From: Bryobacterales bacterium
GTDB lineage: Bacteria; Acidobacteriota; Terriglobia; Bryobacterales; Bryobacteraceae
DNA: 64,000 bases
Direction: 5' to 3'
Assembly: GCA_016713735.1 (NCBI GenBank)
Contig: JADJOP010000003.1
Span: 1 to 64,000 of the forward strand
Shown here one piece after another: positions 55,852 to 64,000 of the stretch. Position 1 is the first letter of the stretch. Every line of letters starts with the position of its first letter. The notes under the pieces are model-generated. The model had not been told where the DNA came from. It saw only the letters and a list, made by a program, of their open reading frames with translations, and made no database searches. The translations under genes and the position numbers were made by a program.

Positions 55852-56769
55852 CTACCGCTGAAGCGTCCCCACTAACTCCCGCGCCGTCGTCCCCTCATCC
55901 CCCAAAAACCCATCCAACTCCCGCGCAATCCGCTCGCACGACCGCGGATCCCAAAAGCTCGCCGTCCCCACCTCCACCGCCGTCGCCCCCGCAATCAAAA
56001 ACTCCGCCGCATCCTCCCCCGACGCCACCCCTCCCAACCCCACCACCGGAATCTTCACCGCCCGCCACGCTTCATGCACCATCCGCAGCGCAATCGGCTT
56101 GATCGCCGGACCCGACAGCCCCCCAAACCCCGCCCCAATCCTCGGCTTCCGCGTCCGCGCGTCAATCGCCAGCGCCATAAATGTATTCACCAGCGAGATC
56201 CCGTCCGCCCCCGCCTCCTCGGCCGCCAGCGCCAGCGGCTCAATCTTCGCCACATTCGGCGACAGCTTCACCAGCAGCGGCCGCTTCGCCACCGCCCGCA
56301 CCGCCCGCACCACCTCCCCCAACATCCCCGGGTCCGCCCCAAACTGCACCCCCCCATGCTTCGTGTTCGGGCACGACACGTTCAACTCATACCCCGCCAA
56401 CCCCTCCGCATCCTCCAACACCCGCACCACTTCCGTGTAGTCCTCCATCTGGTACCCAAACACGTTCGCAAACACCGCGCACCCCGCCCCCCGCAGCCCC
56501 GGCAGCTTGTCTTTCACAAACGCCCGCACCCCAATGTTCTGCAGCCCGATCGAGTTCATCATCCCGCCCTCGGTCTCCCACAACCGCGGCGGCGGGTTCC
56601 CCGCAATCGGCTCCCTGGAGAGGCCCTTCACCACAATCCCCCCCAGCCATTCCCAGTCCAGCAACCCCTCGAATTCCACCCCGTACGCGAAAGTACCAGA
56701 GGCCGCGATGATTGGGGTTTTCAGTGGGACTCCAAAAAGCGAAACAGCGAGGCGGGACGAGGGTCTCAT
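55852..56769 (-). CDS. pyrD: Dihydroorotate dehydrogenase, class 1B catalytic subunit
   Basis: 305 residues, intact. Oxidises dihydroorotate to orotate in pyrimidine synthesis. FMN site: IIAASGTFAYGVEFE, KGLSREPIAGNPPPRLWETE, NVSCPNTKHGGVQFG with the catalytic-base Cys (class 1), and FMN phosphate part VVGLGGVASGEDAAEFLIAG. The electron-transfer subunit PyrK is not in the window. Its 3' end has at least three partial copies to the left, each separated by a TA module (see repeats at 53314, 53915, 54531). Confidence 0.93.
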   Translation of the reverse strand: MRPSSRLAVSLFGVPLKTPIIAASGTFAYGVEFEGLLDWEWLGGIVVKGLSREPIAGNPPPRLWETEGGMMNSIGLQNIGVRAFVKDKLPGLRGAGCAVFANVFGYQMEDYTEVVRVLEDAEGLAGYELNVSCPNTKHGGVQFGADPGMLGEVVRAVRAVAKRPLLVKLSPNVAKIEPLALAAEEAGADGISLVNTFMALAIDARTRKPRIGAGFGGLSGPAIKPIALRMVHEAWRAVKIPVVGLGGVASGEDAAEFLIAGATAVEVGTASFWDPRSCERIARELDGFLGDEGTTARELVGTLQR

Positions 56770-56933
56770 CTAAGGCGGCGTGCGCTTGCTCCGAGTCTAT
56801 CAGAGCATGCAAACGCTCCGATTGCGGAGATCTACGGAAATGCTCAATATTTCCTCACCCTACAGGCATATCGAACCGAATCTAAGGTGAATCGTCCATA
56901 TGCGTTCTGCTGGTTTTATGGGATCAAGGATAT

Positions 56934-58901
56934 ATGGACTTACGTCCAGAGGGAACGACGCCCGAAGTGCAGCCAGCCGCCAAGGGCTCGCTGGCGCGGC
57001 GTTACTCTGTGTTCACCACCTTACTCTTGGCCTGGGTATCGTGCGTCTACTTCGGCCTCGACCTCATGCGCAATGAGTTCGACCCCAGCAAACTCGTCTT
57101 CCTCGCCGTCGTCCTAGGCGTCGTCGGCGGCGTCGTCGCCCTCTACACCCACCACCTGCTCGCCAAACCCCTCCACCAGTTGCAGCGCGGCATCTCCGCC
57201 GTCCGCGACGGCCGCCTCGAACCCGTCCAGGTCTCCCGCACCGGCGACGAGGTCGAATACCTCGGCCATAGCCTCAACGCCATGATCGACGTGCTCAAAC
57301 AGTCCCGCGATCAGGTCCGCGAATACCAGGAAGGCCTCGAAGATAAAATCCGCCAGCGCACCGAACAGCTCGAAGAGACCATGCAAAAGGCCCTCGCCGC
57401 CAGCCGCGCCAAAAGCGAGTTCCTCGCCAACATCTCCCACGAACTCCGCACCCCCATGAACGGCGTCCTCGGCATGATCGAAATCCTGCTTGAGGAAAAT
57501 CCCGCCTCCCAACAGCGCGAACACCTCGAAACCGCCCACGGCTGCGCCAATACCCTCCTCTCCCTCCTCAACGACATCCTCGACCTCTCCAAAATCGAGG
57601 CCGGCCGCATGCTCCTCGAAAAAATCCCCGTCGACGCCCGCTCGGTCGCCGGCGATTGCGTCCGCAGCGTCTCGGCCCAGGCCCGCTCCAAAGGCATCGA
57701 CCTCAAACTCGAAATCGCCCCCGACATCCCCGCCCGCATGCTCGGCGACCCCCTCCGCCTCCGCCAGATCCTCTATAACCTCCTCAGCAACGCCGTCAAA
57801 TTCACCGAACGCGGCTCCGTCCATCTCCGCGTCTTCCTCAAAAAGGCCTCCATCCCCGGCCAGGGCATGGCCGTCTATGAGGTCATCGACACCGGCATGG
57901 GCATCCCCGCCGATAAGCTCGCCACCATCTTCGAGGAGTTCACCCAGGTCGACGGCTCCATCAGCCGTAAGTTCGGCGGCACCGGACTCGGCCTCGCCAT
58001 CACCCACCGCCTCGTCGACCTCCACGGCGGCCGCCTCACCGTCCAAAGCGAACTCGGCTCCGGCAGCCGCTTCCGCGTCGAACTACCCGCCCTCGAATGC
58101 GCCCCCGCCCCCGCCGAACGCCCCGTCGTCCAGGGAACTGACTCCAATCCCAACCTCGCCAACGCCCTCCCCCGCCTCCGCGTCCTCCTCGCCGAAGACA
58201 ACCTCGTCAATCAGAAGGTCGTCACCGCCGTCCTCCGCAAACGCGGCTACATCGTCGACGTCGCCGCCAACGGCAAACAGGCGCTCGAATCCCTCGGCGT
58301 CCGCAACTACGACCTCGTCCTCATGGACGTCCAAATGCCCGAACTCGACGGCATCGAGGCCGCCCGCGCCATCCGCTCCAACGACCGCTGGCGCAACCTC
58401 CCCATCGTCGCCATGACCGCCCACGCCATGAACGGCGACCGCGAACGCTGCCTCGACGCCGGCATGAACGACTACCTCTCCAAACCCGTCTCCCCCGCCC
58501 ACCTCATCGAAACCGTCGAAAACTACGGCCGCCGCACCCCTCAGCCCGCGCCCCCCGCGCAGTCCCTCGCCCAGCAACACGAACACTCCGACGCCGACCT
58601 CCTCGCCGGCATGGCCATCCTCTTCCTCCAACTCGCCCCCGACCGCCTCCAAAAACTCCACTCCGCCGCCGTCCGCATGGATGTCGCCCAACTCCGCCTG
58701 CTCGCCCAAAAACTCGAGGTCTCCGCCCAGCGCATCGCCGCCTTCGACGTCGCCCGCTGCGCCGCCCTCGCCGCCGAAGCCGCGTCTTCAGAGAACTACT
58801 CCGTCATCCAGGACTCCCTCCTCCAGCTCGATCGCGAAATCAAACACCTCGACGAACGCGTCAGCGGCGAACCCCGCCCCGCCTTCCAATCCGCCCACTA
58901 A
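56934..58901 (+). CDS. HAMP hybrid sensor histidine kinase with receiver and degenerate HPt
   Basis: 655 residues. Two membrane spans (VFTTLLLAWVSCVYFGLDLM, LVFLAVVLGVVGGVVALYTH) with almost no periplasmic loop, so sensing is probably intramembrane or cytoplasmic. HAMP (LAKPLHQLQRGISAVRDGRL), coiled coil, HisKA (EFLANISHELRTPMNGVLG, phospho-His), HATPase (LLSNAVKF, DTGMGIP, FGGTGLGLAI) and receiver (LVLMDVQMPELDG with phospho-Asp). The C-terminal helical part has the HPt pattern, but LLAQKLEVSAQRIAAF has Gln where HPt has the phospho-His. AAGGA is only three bases before ATG 56934. Confidence 0.92.
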   Translation: MDLRPEGTTPEVQPAAKGSLARRYSVFTTLLLAWVSCVYFGLDLMRNEFDPSKLVFLAVVLGVVGGVVALYTHHLLAKPLHQLQRGISAVRDGRLEPVQVSRTGDEVEYLGHSLNAMIDVLKQSRDQVREYQEGLEDKIRQRTEQLEETMQKALAASRAKSEFLANISHELRTPMNGVLGMIEILLEENPASQQREHLETAHGCANTLLSLLNDILDLSKIEAGRMLLEKIPVDARSVAGDCVRSVSAQARSKGIDLKLEIAPDIPARMLGDPLRLRQILYNLLSNAVKFTERGSVHLRVFLKKASIPGQGMAVYEVIDTGMGIPADKLATIFEEFTQVDGSISRKFGGTGLGLAITHRLVDLHGGRLTVQSELGSGSRFRVELPALECAPAPAERPVVQGTDSNPNLANALPRLRVLLAEDNLVNQKVVTAVLRKRGYIVDVAANGKQALESLGVRNYDLVLMDVQMPELDGIEAARAIRSNDRWRNLPIVAMTAHAMNGDRERCLDAGMNDYLSKPVSPAHLIETVENYGRRTPQPAPPAQSLAQQHEHSDADLLAGMAILFLQLAPDRLQKLHSAAVRMDVAQLRLLAQKLEVSAQRIAAFDVARCAALAAEAASSENYSVIQDSLLQLDREIKHLDERVSGEPRPAFQSAH

Positions 58902-58946
58902 CCGCCTCTCCCCCGCCGCAGCCAGCCCCGCCCCACGCGCCGCCCG

Positions 58947-60335
58947 CTACCCCACCAGCCGCCCCGCCTCCTCCTGCACCTTCGCCCACGTCCCCCGCAT
59001 ATCCTCCGCCGTCGTCTGGTAATTCCCAATCGCCAGCCGGATCACAAACCGCCCCCCCAACACCGTGTGCGACAAAAACGCATGCCCGCTCTCATTCACC
59101 GCCTCCATCAGCGCCCGCGACGCATCATCGCCCGCCTTCAACCGGAAACACACCAGCGATAACTCCACCGGCGCGCACACCTCAAACCGCCCATCCGCCC
59201 TCACCCATCCCTCCAACTCCCGCGCCATCGCCAACTGCGCCCGCAGGTACGCCTCCATCCCCTTCCGCCCATACGCCCGCATCACAAACCACAGCTTCAG
59301 CGAACGGAACCGCCGCCCCAGCGCCACGGCATAATCCATCAGGTTCGCCATCTCCCCATCGGTCGCCGTCTTCAAATACTCCGGCACCAGCGACAGCGCC
59401 CCCCGCATCACCTCCGGCCGCCGCGTATACAACACGCTCAAATCAATCGGAGTCAACAGTCCCTTATGCGGGTTCACCACAATCGAGTCCGCCTCCGCCC
59501 ACCCCTCGCGCAGATGCCCCATCTCCGGCAACACCGCGAAGTTCCCGCCATAGGCCGCATCCACGTGCAGCCACATCTGCTCTCGTCGCGCAATGTCGGC
59601 CAGCGGAGCCACCGGATCCACACTCGCCATCGACGTCGTCCCCACCGTCGCGCACACACAGCACGGCCGCAACCCCGCCGCTTTGTCTTCCTCGATCATC
59701 TGCTCCAGCGCATCCACCCGCATGCGATAGCCTTCGCCCACCGCCACCTTCCGCACATGCTTCTGCCCGATCCCAATCGCAATCCCGCTCTTCTCAATCG
59801 ACGAGTGTGCATGCTCGCTCGTGTACACCACCAGCCCCTTCGGCGTCCCCTCCACCCTCGACTCCGGCGCCACCATCGCCCGCGCCGCCAACAACGCATG
59901 CATCGACGACAACGACGCCGTGTCGTGAATCAACCCGAAAAACTCCCCCGGCAACCCCAACCACTCCCGCAGCCATCCCAGCGTCACCATCTCCAATTCC
60001 GTCGCCGCCGGCGAGCTCTTCCACACCATCCCATTCACATTCAGCGTCGCAATCAACATCTCCGCCAGAATTCCCGGCGGCGCGCCGCTCACGCTGAAGT
60101 AGGCGTGAAACCGCGGATGGTTCCACTGCGTGTTCGCCGGAACAATCAGCTCCCGAAAATCGGACAAAATACTCTCAATCGACTCCGCCTCCTCCGGCGC
60201 CGACCCCGGCAGCGCCCGCATCAAATCCCCCGGCGCCACCCGCGGCAACACCGGCAGCTCCCGGATGTGCGTCATGTAATCGGCCATCCAGTCCACCGCC
60301 TCATGCGCCGCCCGGCGGAACTCTTCCGGTGTCAT
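58947..60335 (-). CDS. PLP-dependent aromatic-amino-acid-type decarboxylase
   Basis: 462 residues, group II decarboxylase. PLP Lys in SIVVNPHKGLLTPIDLSVLY, cofactor Asp/Ala region in WLHVDAAYGGN, and HAHSSIEKSGIAIGIG. Aligns with DOPA/Tyr/Trp decarboxylases rather than glutamate decarboxylase. The N-terminal EFRRAAHEAVDWMADYMTHI is family-typical. Follows the DapA-like lyase gene by four bases, so they are probably one operon. Substrate not predictable. Confidence 0.9.
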   Translation of the reverse strand: MTPEEFRRAAHEAVDWMADYMTHIRELPVLPRVAPGDLMRALPGSAPEEAESIESILSDFRELIVPANTQWNHPRFHAYFSVSGAPPGILAEMLIATLNVNGMVWKSSPAATELEMVTLGWLREWLGLPGEFFGLIHDTASLSSMHALLAARAMVAPESRVEGTPKGLVVYTSEHAHSSIEKSGIAIGIGQKHVRKVAVGEGYRMRVDALEQMIEEDKAAGLRPCCVCATVGTTSMASVDPVAPLADIARREQMWLHVDAAYGGNFAVLPEMGHLREGWAEADSIVVNPHKGLLTPIDLSVLYTRRPEVMRGALSLVPEYLKTATDGEMANLMDYAVALGRRFRSLKLWFVMRAYGRKGMEAYLRAQLAMARELEGWVRADGRFEVCAPVELSLVCFRLKAGDDASRALMEAVNESGHAFLSHTVLGGRFVIRLAIGNYQTTAEDMRGTWAKVQEEAGRLVG

Positions 60336-60339
60336 CGCC

Positions 60340-61250
60340 TCAGCCCTCCATCCGCTCCAACTCTTCCACCCACGGCGTGAACCACTCGCGGTACGCCTTC
60401 AAATTCACTTCCATCTCCGGACTCGCCGGCACCGCATGCGGACCCACCCCCAAACACCGCTCCGCCAGCCCTTCGCGAATCCCCACCGGCACCGGAAACT
60501 TGTCCAGCCAGCTGATGAACGTCGCCAGGTGCTCGCTCAACTCCGCCGTCCGCGTATGGTCCCCCTCCAACACCGCCCGCCGCAGCGGCATCATCAACTC
60601 CGGCACCGCCACCGCGCACCCCGAAATCCCCCCATCGGCCCCCATCGCATGCCCGTGCACAAACAACACATCGTTGCCCACAAACACCATGCACCCCGAC
60701 GAGCGCTTGGTCTCCAACAGCCGGTCAAAATACTCCCGGTTTCCGCTCGAGTCCTTGATGCCCTGGTAGACCTTCATGCCCAAAAGTTCCTCGGCAATCT
60801 CAATCGGAATCCAATCCGTGAACGCCGGCAGGTTATACAGCAGCAGCGGCAGCCGCTCCCCATTGCCCCCGCGAAGCCCGCGAAGAAGGCCTTCAACTGC
60901 TTGGCATCGTGATGGAAAAACGGCGGCGGCATAATCATCAGCGCCGTCGCCCCCGCATCCGCCGCCGCTTTCCCCATCCGAATCGCATCGTCCAACACCG
61001 TGTGCGAGCAGTTCACAATCAGCGGAATGTCGGTCTCCGCCGCAAGCGCTTCAACCAGCTCGATGCGCTGCGCCGTCGAGTAATCCAAATACTCTCCCGT
61101 CGCCCCCATCGCCGCCACGCCCGCGCAGCCATGCTGGCGCGCAAAGCGGGCAATGCGGATCGTCGACGGAATATCAGGGCCTTCGCCATTTTGCCGGCGG
61201 GCCGTCACTAAGGCTGCGTAGATTCCAGAAAGCGGTTGCGGGTTGGACAC
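60340..61250 (-). CDS. DapA/N-acetylneuraminate-lyase-family aldolase, one frameshift
   Basis: About 303 residues after joining. Schiff-base Lys in VYQGIKDSSGN, Tyr in LPLLLYNLPAF, early motif SGIYAALVTARRQNGE, GCAGVAAMGATGEYLDYST and AGATALMIMPPPFF. The frame breaks near 60868, where one A appears missing between GFAGA and NGERLPLLL. Lysine-lyase family members include DHDPS, NAL, KDG aldolase and 4-hydroxy-2-oxoglutarate aldolase. First gene of the operon with the decarboxylase. Divergent from the Gfo/Idh gene by 56 bases, which suggests a shared sugar or amino-sugar acid pathway. Confidence 0.85.
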
Positions 61251-61306
61251 AGGGGCTATGTTTCTCTCTTCTCCAGCGCTAGAATAGGCGCGCCGGAGAT
61301 CATTTC

Positions 61307-62632
61307 ATGAACGATTCCCACAATAACGCAAACGCCACCCAAAGCACCTCCCACCCTACCCCTCAAAGGACCTTCGACGGCCTTTCTTTAACACGCCGCT
61401 CCGTCCTCGGCGGCGCCGCCGCCTTCCAGATCATCCGCCCCGAACTCGTGCGCGGCCAGGCCCCTGCCCGCCTCAAGGCCGGCTTGATCGGCGTCGGCGG
61501 ACGCGGCCGTCAGGCCATCCAGGACCTCCTCACCGGCGACCCCAACGTCGAAGTCGTCGCCCTCGCCGACGCCTTTGAGGACAACCTCGAACGCAACCTC
61601 CGCTGGCTCAAAGAGGACTCCCGCAACGCCGCCATCGCCAGCCGCGTCAACGTCAAACCCGACATGCGCTTCGTCGGCTTCGAAGCCTACAAGAAACTCC
61701 TCACCACCGACGTCGACATCATCATGCTCGCCACGCCCCCCGGCTGGCGTCCCATCCATTTCGAAGCCGCCGTCGAAGCCAAAAAGCACGTCTTCTGCGA
61801 AAAGCCCTTCGGCACCGACCCCGTCGGCGTCCAGCGCTTCATGCGCGCCGCCAAAAAGAGCGAAGAGCTCAAACTCACCGTCGTCAGCGGTGCCCAGCGC
61901 CGCTTCAACCGCTCCTACCAGGAAACCATCAAGAAGATCAAAGACGGCGTCATCGGCGACGTCCTCGCCACTTACGCCTACTGGGTCGGCACCCCCGTCA
62001 TCCAACAAGCCGCCGGCCGCAAACCCAACTGGGGCGACTCCGAATGGCAGCACCGCAACTGGTACTCCAACCTCTGGCTCTGCGGCGACCAGGTCGTCGA
62101 ACAACACCTCCACAACATCGACGTCATCTGCTGGGTCATGGGCACCCACCCCATCTCAGCCACTGCCTACGGCGGCGTCTCCTGGCGTCCCCAGGATGAC
62201 GTCCACGGCAACATCTACGACCACCTCGCCACCGACTTCGTCTTCGCCAACGGCGTCCGCATGTCCAGCTACTGCCGCCAATACCCCCGCGGCCTCTATC
62301 AAAACGTGAGCGAGCTCGTCATCGGCACCAAGGGCCGCTCCAACTGCCGCGACCTCGGCGCCCAGCCCGACATCAAGGACTACGTCGCCGAACACGTCGC
62401 CCTCGTCAACTCCATCCGAGGCACCGGCCCCTACATCAACCACGCCACCTCCGTCGCCGAAACGACGATGACCTGCATCATGGCCCGCGAAGCCGCCTAC
62501 TCCGGCCAGGAGCTCACCTGGGACATGATGATGAACTCCAAACTCGACCTCTCCCCCAAGGAAGTCACCGGCTACGACTCCCCCATGTCGCGCCAACCCT
62601 TCCCCAAACCCGGCACCTATAAGTTCGTCTAG
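61307..62632 (+). CDS. Gfo/Idh/MocA-family oxidoreductase with Tat-like signal
   Basis: 441 residues. LTRRSVLGGAAAFQIIRPEL gives a twin-arginine signal about 30 residues from the N-terminus. NAD(P) site AGLIGVGGRGRQAIQDLL, MLATPPGWRPIHFE and HVFCEKPFGTD. The long C-terminal domain (RNWYSNLWLCGDQVVEQHL, YDHLATDFVFANGVRMSS) is like the paralogue at 34788-36068. The two share family and probably localisation but not context. Confidence 0.9.
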   Translation: MNDSHNNANATQSTSHPTPQRTFDGLSLTRRSVLGGAAAFQIIRPELVRGQAPARLKAGLIGVGGRGRQAIQDLLTGDPNVEVVALADAFEDNLERNLRWLKEDSRNAAIASRVNVKPDMRFVGFEAYKKLLTTDVDIIMLATPPGWRPIHFEAAVEAKKHVFCEKPFGTDPVGVQRFMRAAKKSEELKLTVVSGAQRRFNRSYQETIKKIKDGVIGDVLATYAYWVGTPVIQQAAGRKPNWGDSEWQHRNWYSNLWLCGDQVVEQHLHNIDVICWVMGTHPISATAYGGVSWRPQDDVHGNIYDHLATDFVFANGVRMSSYCRQYPRGLYQNVSELVIGTKGRSNCRDLGAQPDIKDYVAEHVALVNSIRGTGPYINHATSVAETTMTCIMAREAAYSGQELTWDMMMNSKLDLSPKEVTGYDSPMSRQPFPKPGTYKFV

Positions 62633-63036
62633 CGACAGGGGCCTCCTCCGTCCGAGCGGCGCCCCCGCGATTAACTGTTCAGCAGCTTGCGAAGGGGGCG
62701 GCCCTAAACGTGAGCAGATCCCACTCGATTTTCTGCCATCCCAGCATCCAGGGCTCGTCGTTCCGCCGAATCTTCGGGCTGCCGCAATCGCGACTGCAGC
62801 ACCCGGTGGCGCGGCCGCCAGTCGCCCTCACCGTCGAGGCATCAGGCCTACTGCCCGGGGGGAAAGAGGGGGGGAGGGGGGGGGGGGGCCTCTTCCACTA
62901 TCTTGACTCTTTGCAGTCCGTTGCTGCTGCACCTCCGTGGGTTCGTGGGGCACCGTTTCTCCGTCACCGGTGAGAACCACCCCGCTTCTTTCCGCGAAGG
63001 CCGGCTGTCCCCACCCTGCCAGCAACTCACCTTCAG
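62633..63036. other. Intergenic region with a G-rich tract
   Basis: About 400 bases without a credible gene. Positions 62857-62890 are nearly all G (GGGGGGAAAGAGGGGGGGAGG and on). The rest is unremarkable. Confidence 0.5.
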
Positions 63037-63354
63037 CTACCGGCGGCCCGCCCTCTTCTCCTCGGAGTTCAGAGCTTGGTGCAGCAGCATCTTCAGGTAC
63101 GTCTGATACCGTAACCCCTTCTCGGCGGCGAAGGCCCTGGCTCGCGTGAGGTCATCTTGTGCCAGCCGGATTGTAATCGTCGGCGACGCTCCGCCTTGGC
63201 TGGCCCGCTCGCGGGCAACTCGCGCCACGCTTCCGTTGCTGAGCTTGCCCGCTGCTTTGGCTTGCTCGAAGCGATCCGCGATCAGGTTCTGATGGTTCGC
63301 CCACCATTCAGCCTCTTGCGCCTCGGTTTTGAAGGGTGGCTGTTTCTTGGCCAC
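63037..63354 (-). CDS. CopG/BrnA-like antitoxin, orphan
   Basis: 105 residues. FKTEAQEAEWWANHQNLIAD is the toxin-wrapping start seen in CopG-type antitoxins paired with BrnT toxins. PTITIRLAQDDLTRARAFAA and EKGLRYQTYLKMLLHQALNS form the ribbon-helix-helix. No toxin gene is adjacent upstream (that side is the SDR gene) or downstream. Confidence 0.8.
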   Translation of the reverse strand: MAKKQPPFKTEAQEAEWWANHQNLIADRFEQAKAAGKLSNGSVARVARERASQGGASPTITIRLAQDDLTRARAFAAEKGLRYQTYLKMLLHQALNSEEKRAGRR

Positions 63355-63408
63355 TGAATCACCCCTAACAGATCCGTTTATCTGTGTTTTTGGGTGGCCC
63401 GGGGGGCC

Positions 63409-64000
63409 CTACCAATGCACATACCCCCCATCCACCATCAACTCCGCCGCCGTTATAAAACTCGCCTCCTCTGACGCCAAAAAACAAAATCGCATTCGCC
63501 GCCTCCACCGGCTCCCCCAGCCGCCCCAACATATGCTTCCCCGCGTTGTCGTTATACCAATCCTCAAACTTCAACCCCAACCGGTCCACCTCCCGGTGGC
63601 TGGCCGAAGTCACAATACACCCCGGACACACACTATTCACCCGAATCTTAAAAGGCGCCAAATCCAGCGCCAGTGACCGCGTCATCATCACCCCCGCCGC
63701 CTTACTCGTGCTGTAACTCGTAAAATTCGGCTGCGCAACAAACGCGCTCATCGACGCCACCATCACAATCGACCCGCCCTTCGCCTTCATATGCGGCACG
63801 GCATACTTCGTCACCATCGCCGTCCCAAACACATTCACCCCATACACCCGCTGCCAGTCGGCCATCGTCGCCTGCTCCAGCCCCATCTGCGTGAAGTTGG
63901 CGGCATTGTTCACCAGCACATCGATCCCGCCATACGTCTTCACGGCAACATCGGCAATCGAAGCCGCCTGCGCCTCCACGCTAATATCGGCCAGCGCCCC
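63409..64000 (-). CDS. SDR-family oxidoreductase, 5' end outside window, frameshift near C-terminus
   Basis: Classical short-chain dehydrogenase. GGIDVLVNNAANFTQ, then GGSIVMVASMSAFVAQ with the catalytic Ser, SYSTSKAAGVMMTR with Tyr and Lys, and IRVNSVCPGCIVT. The last ~28 residues (ASEEASFITAAELMVDGGYV ending near HW) are read in another frame. One extra base in the T/A run near 63480 explains it. The stop (minus strand) is then at 63409. The start lies beyond position 64000, so the N-terminal NAD loop is not visible. Confidence 0.85.

Overview
The window is GC-rich bacterial DNA and most resembles a soil acidobacterium of the Bryobacter/Solibacter type. That assignment is inference from gene content: a TonB-dependent receptor with a carboxypeptidase-regulatory N-terminus, Tat-exported Gfo/Idh/MocA proteins, a PEP-CTERM protein, LutABC, beta-propeller hybrid kinases and many toxin-antitoxin (TA) modules. 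There is no rRNA, tRNA or CRISPR array. The sequence carries many single-base frameshifts inside otherwise conserved genes and four stretches of runaway G/C or A homopolymers (near 17260-17540, 42060-42140, 48000-48060, 62855-62890). Part of it is therefore probably unpolished assembly, and 'broken' genes must be judged with that in mind.

Left part (1-12.3 kb): a frameshifted dapF, a nucleotide-sugar dehydrogenase, then a minus-strand operon (8.1 to 2.3 kb) of HAD phosphatase, an uncharacterised protein, PfkB kinase, ROK kinase, SIS sugar-phosphate isomerase and an HDOD protein. A minus-strand exopolysaccharide export operon follows (Wza-like, Wzz-like, BY-kinase). At 12.4-16.5 kb lies an accessory island: a UPF0175/DUF3368 TA pair flanked by a duplicated antitoxin 3' end, a PIN toxin and antitoxin, a transposase/integrase relic, and an orphan Rhs C-terminal nuclease toxin with a candidate immunity gene.

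Middle (16.5-47.7 kb): lutABC for lactate oxidation, a beta-barrel protein, an aldo/keto reductase, a broken UvrC paralogue, HicAB, true uvrC, TPR proteins, a TIR-domain protein with an HU-like N-terminus next to a small HU-like protein, an esterase, a PEP-CTERM gene behind a three-hairpin leader, a beta-propeller hybrid kinase, a Gfo/Idh/MocA protein, a formylglycine-generating-enzyme-like protein, ApbE, a large TonB-dependent receptor, a B3 metallo-beta-lactamase relic, groESL with a CIRCE-like operator, an amidohydrolase and an MFS transporter.

Right part (47.8-64 kb): a decayed segment with relics of a receiver domain and a sugar isomerase, an HExxH protein, a second amidohydrolase, and an array in which TA modules (HicAB, ParE/RelE-like, BrnTA with an acyl-carrier-like miniprotein) alternate with partial copies of the pyrD 3' end, next to full-length pyrD. 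Then come a hybrid histidine kinase with a degenerate HPt domain, a DapA-family lyase and PLP decarboxylase operon, another Gfo/Idh/MocA protein, an orphan CopG-like antitoxin and an SDR enzyme cut by the window end. The most novel candidates are the pyrD/TA array (53.1-56.2 kb) and the TIR-HU pair (27.7-28.6 kb).
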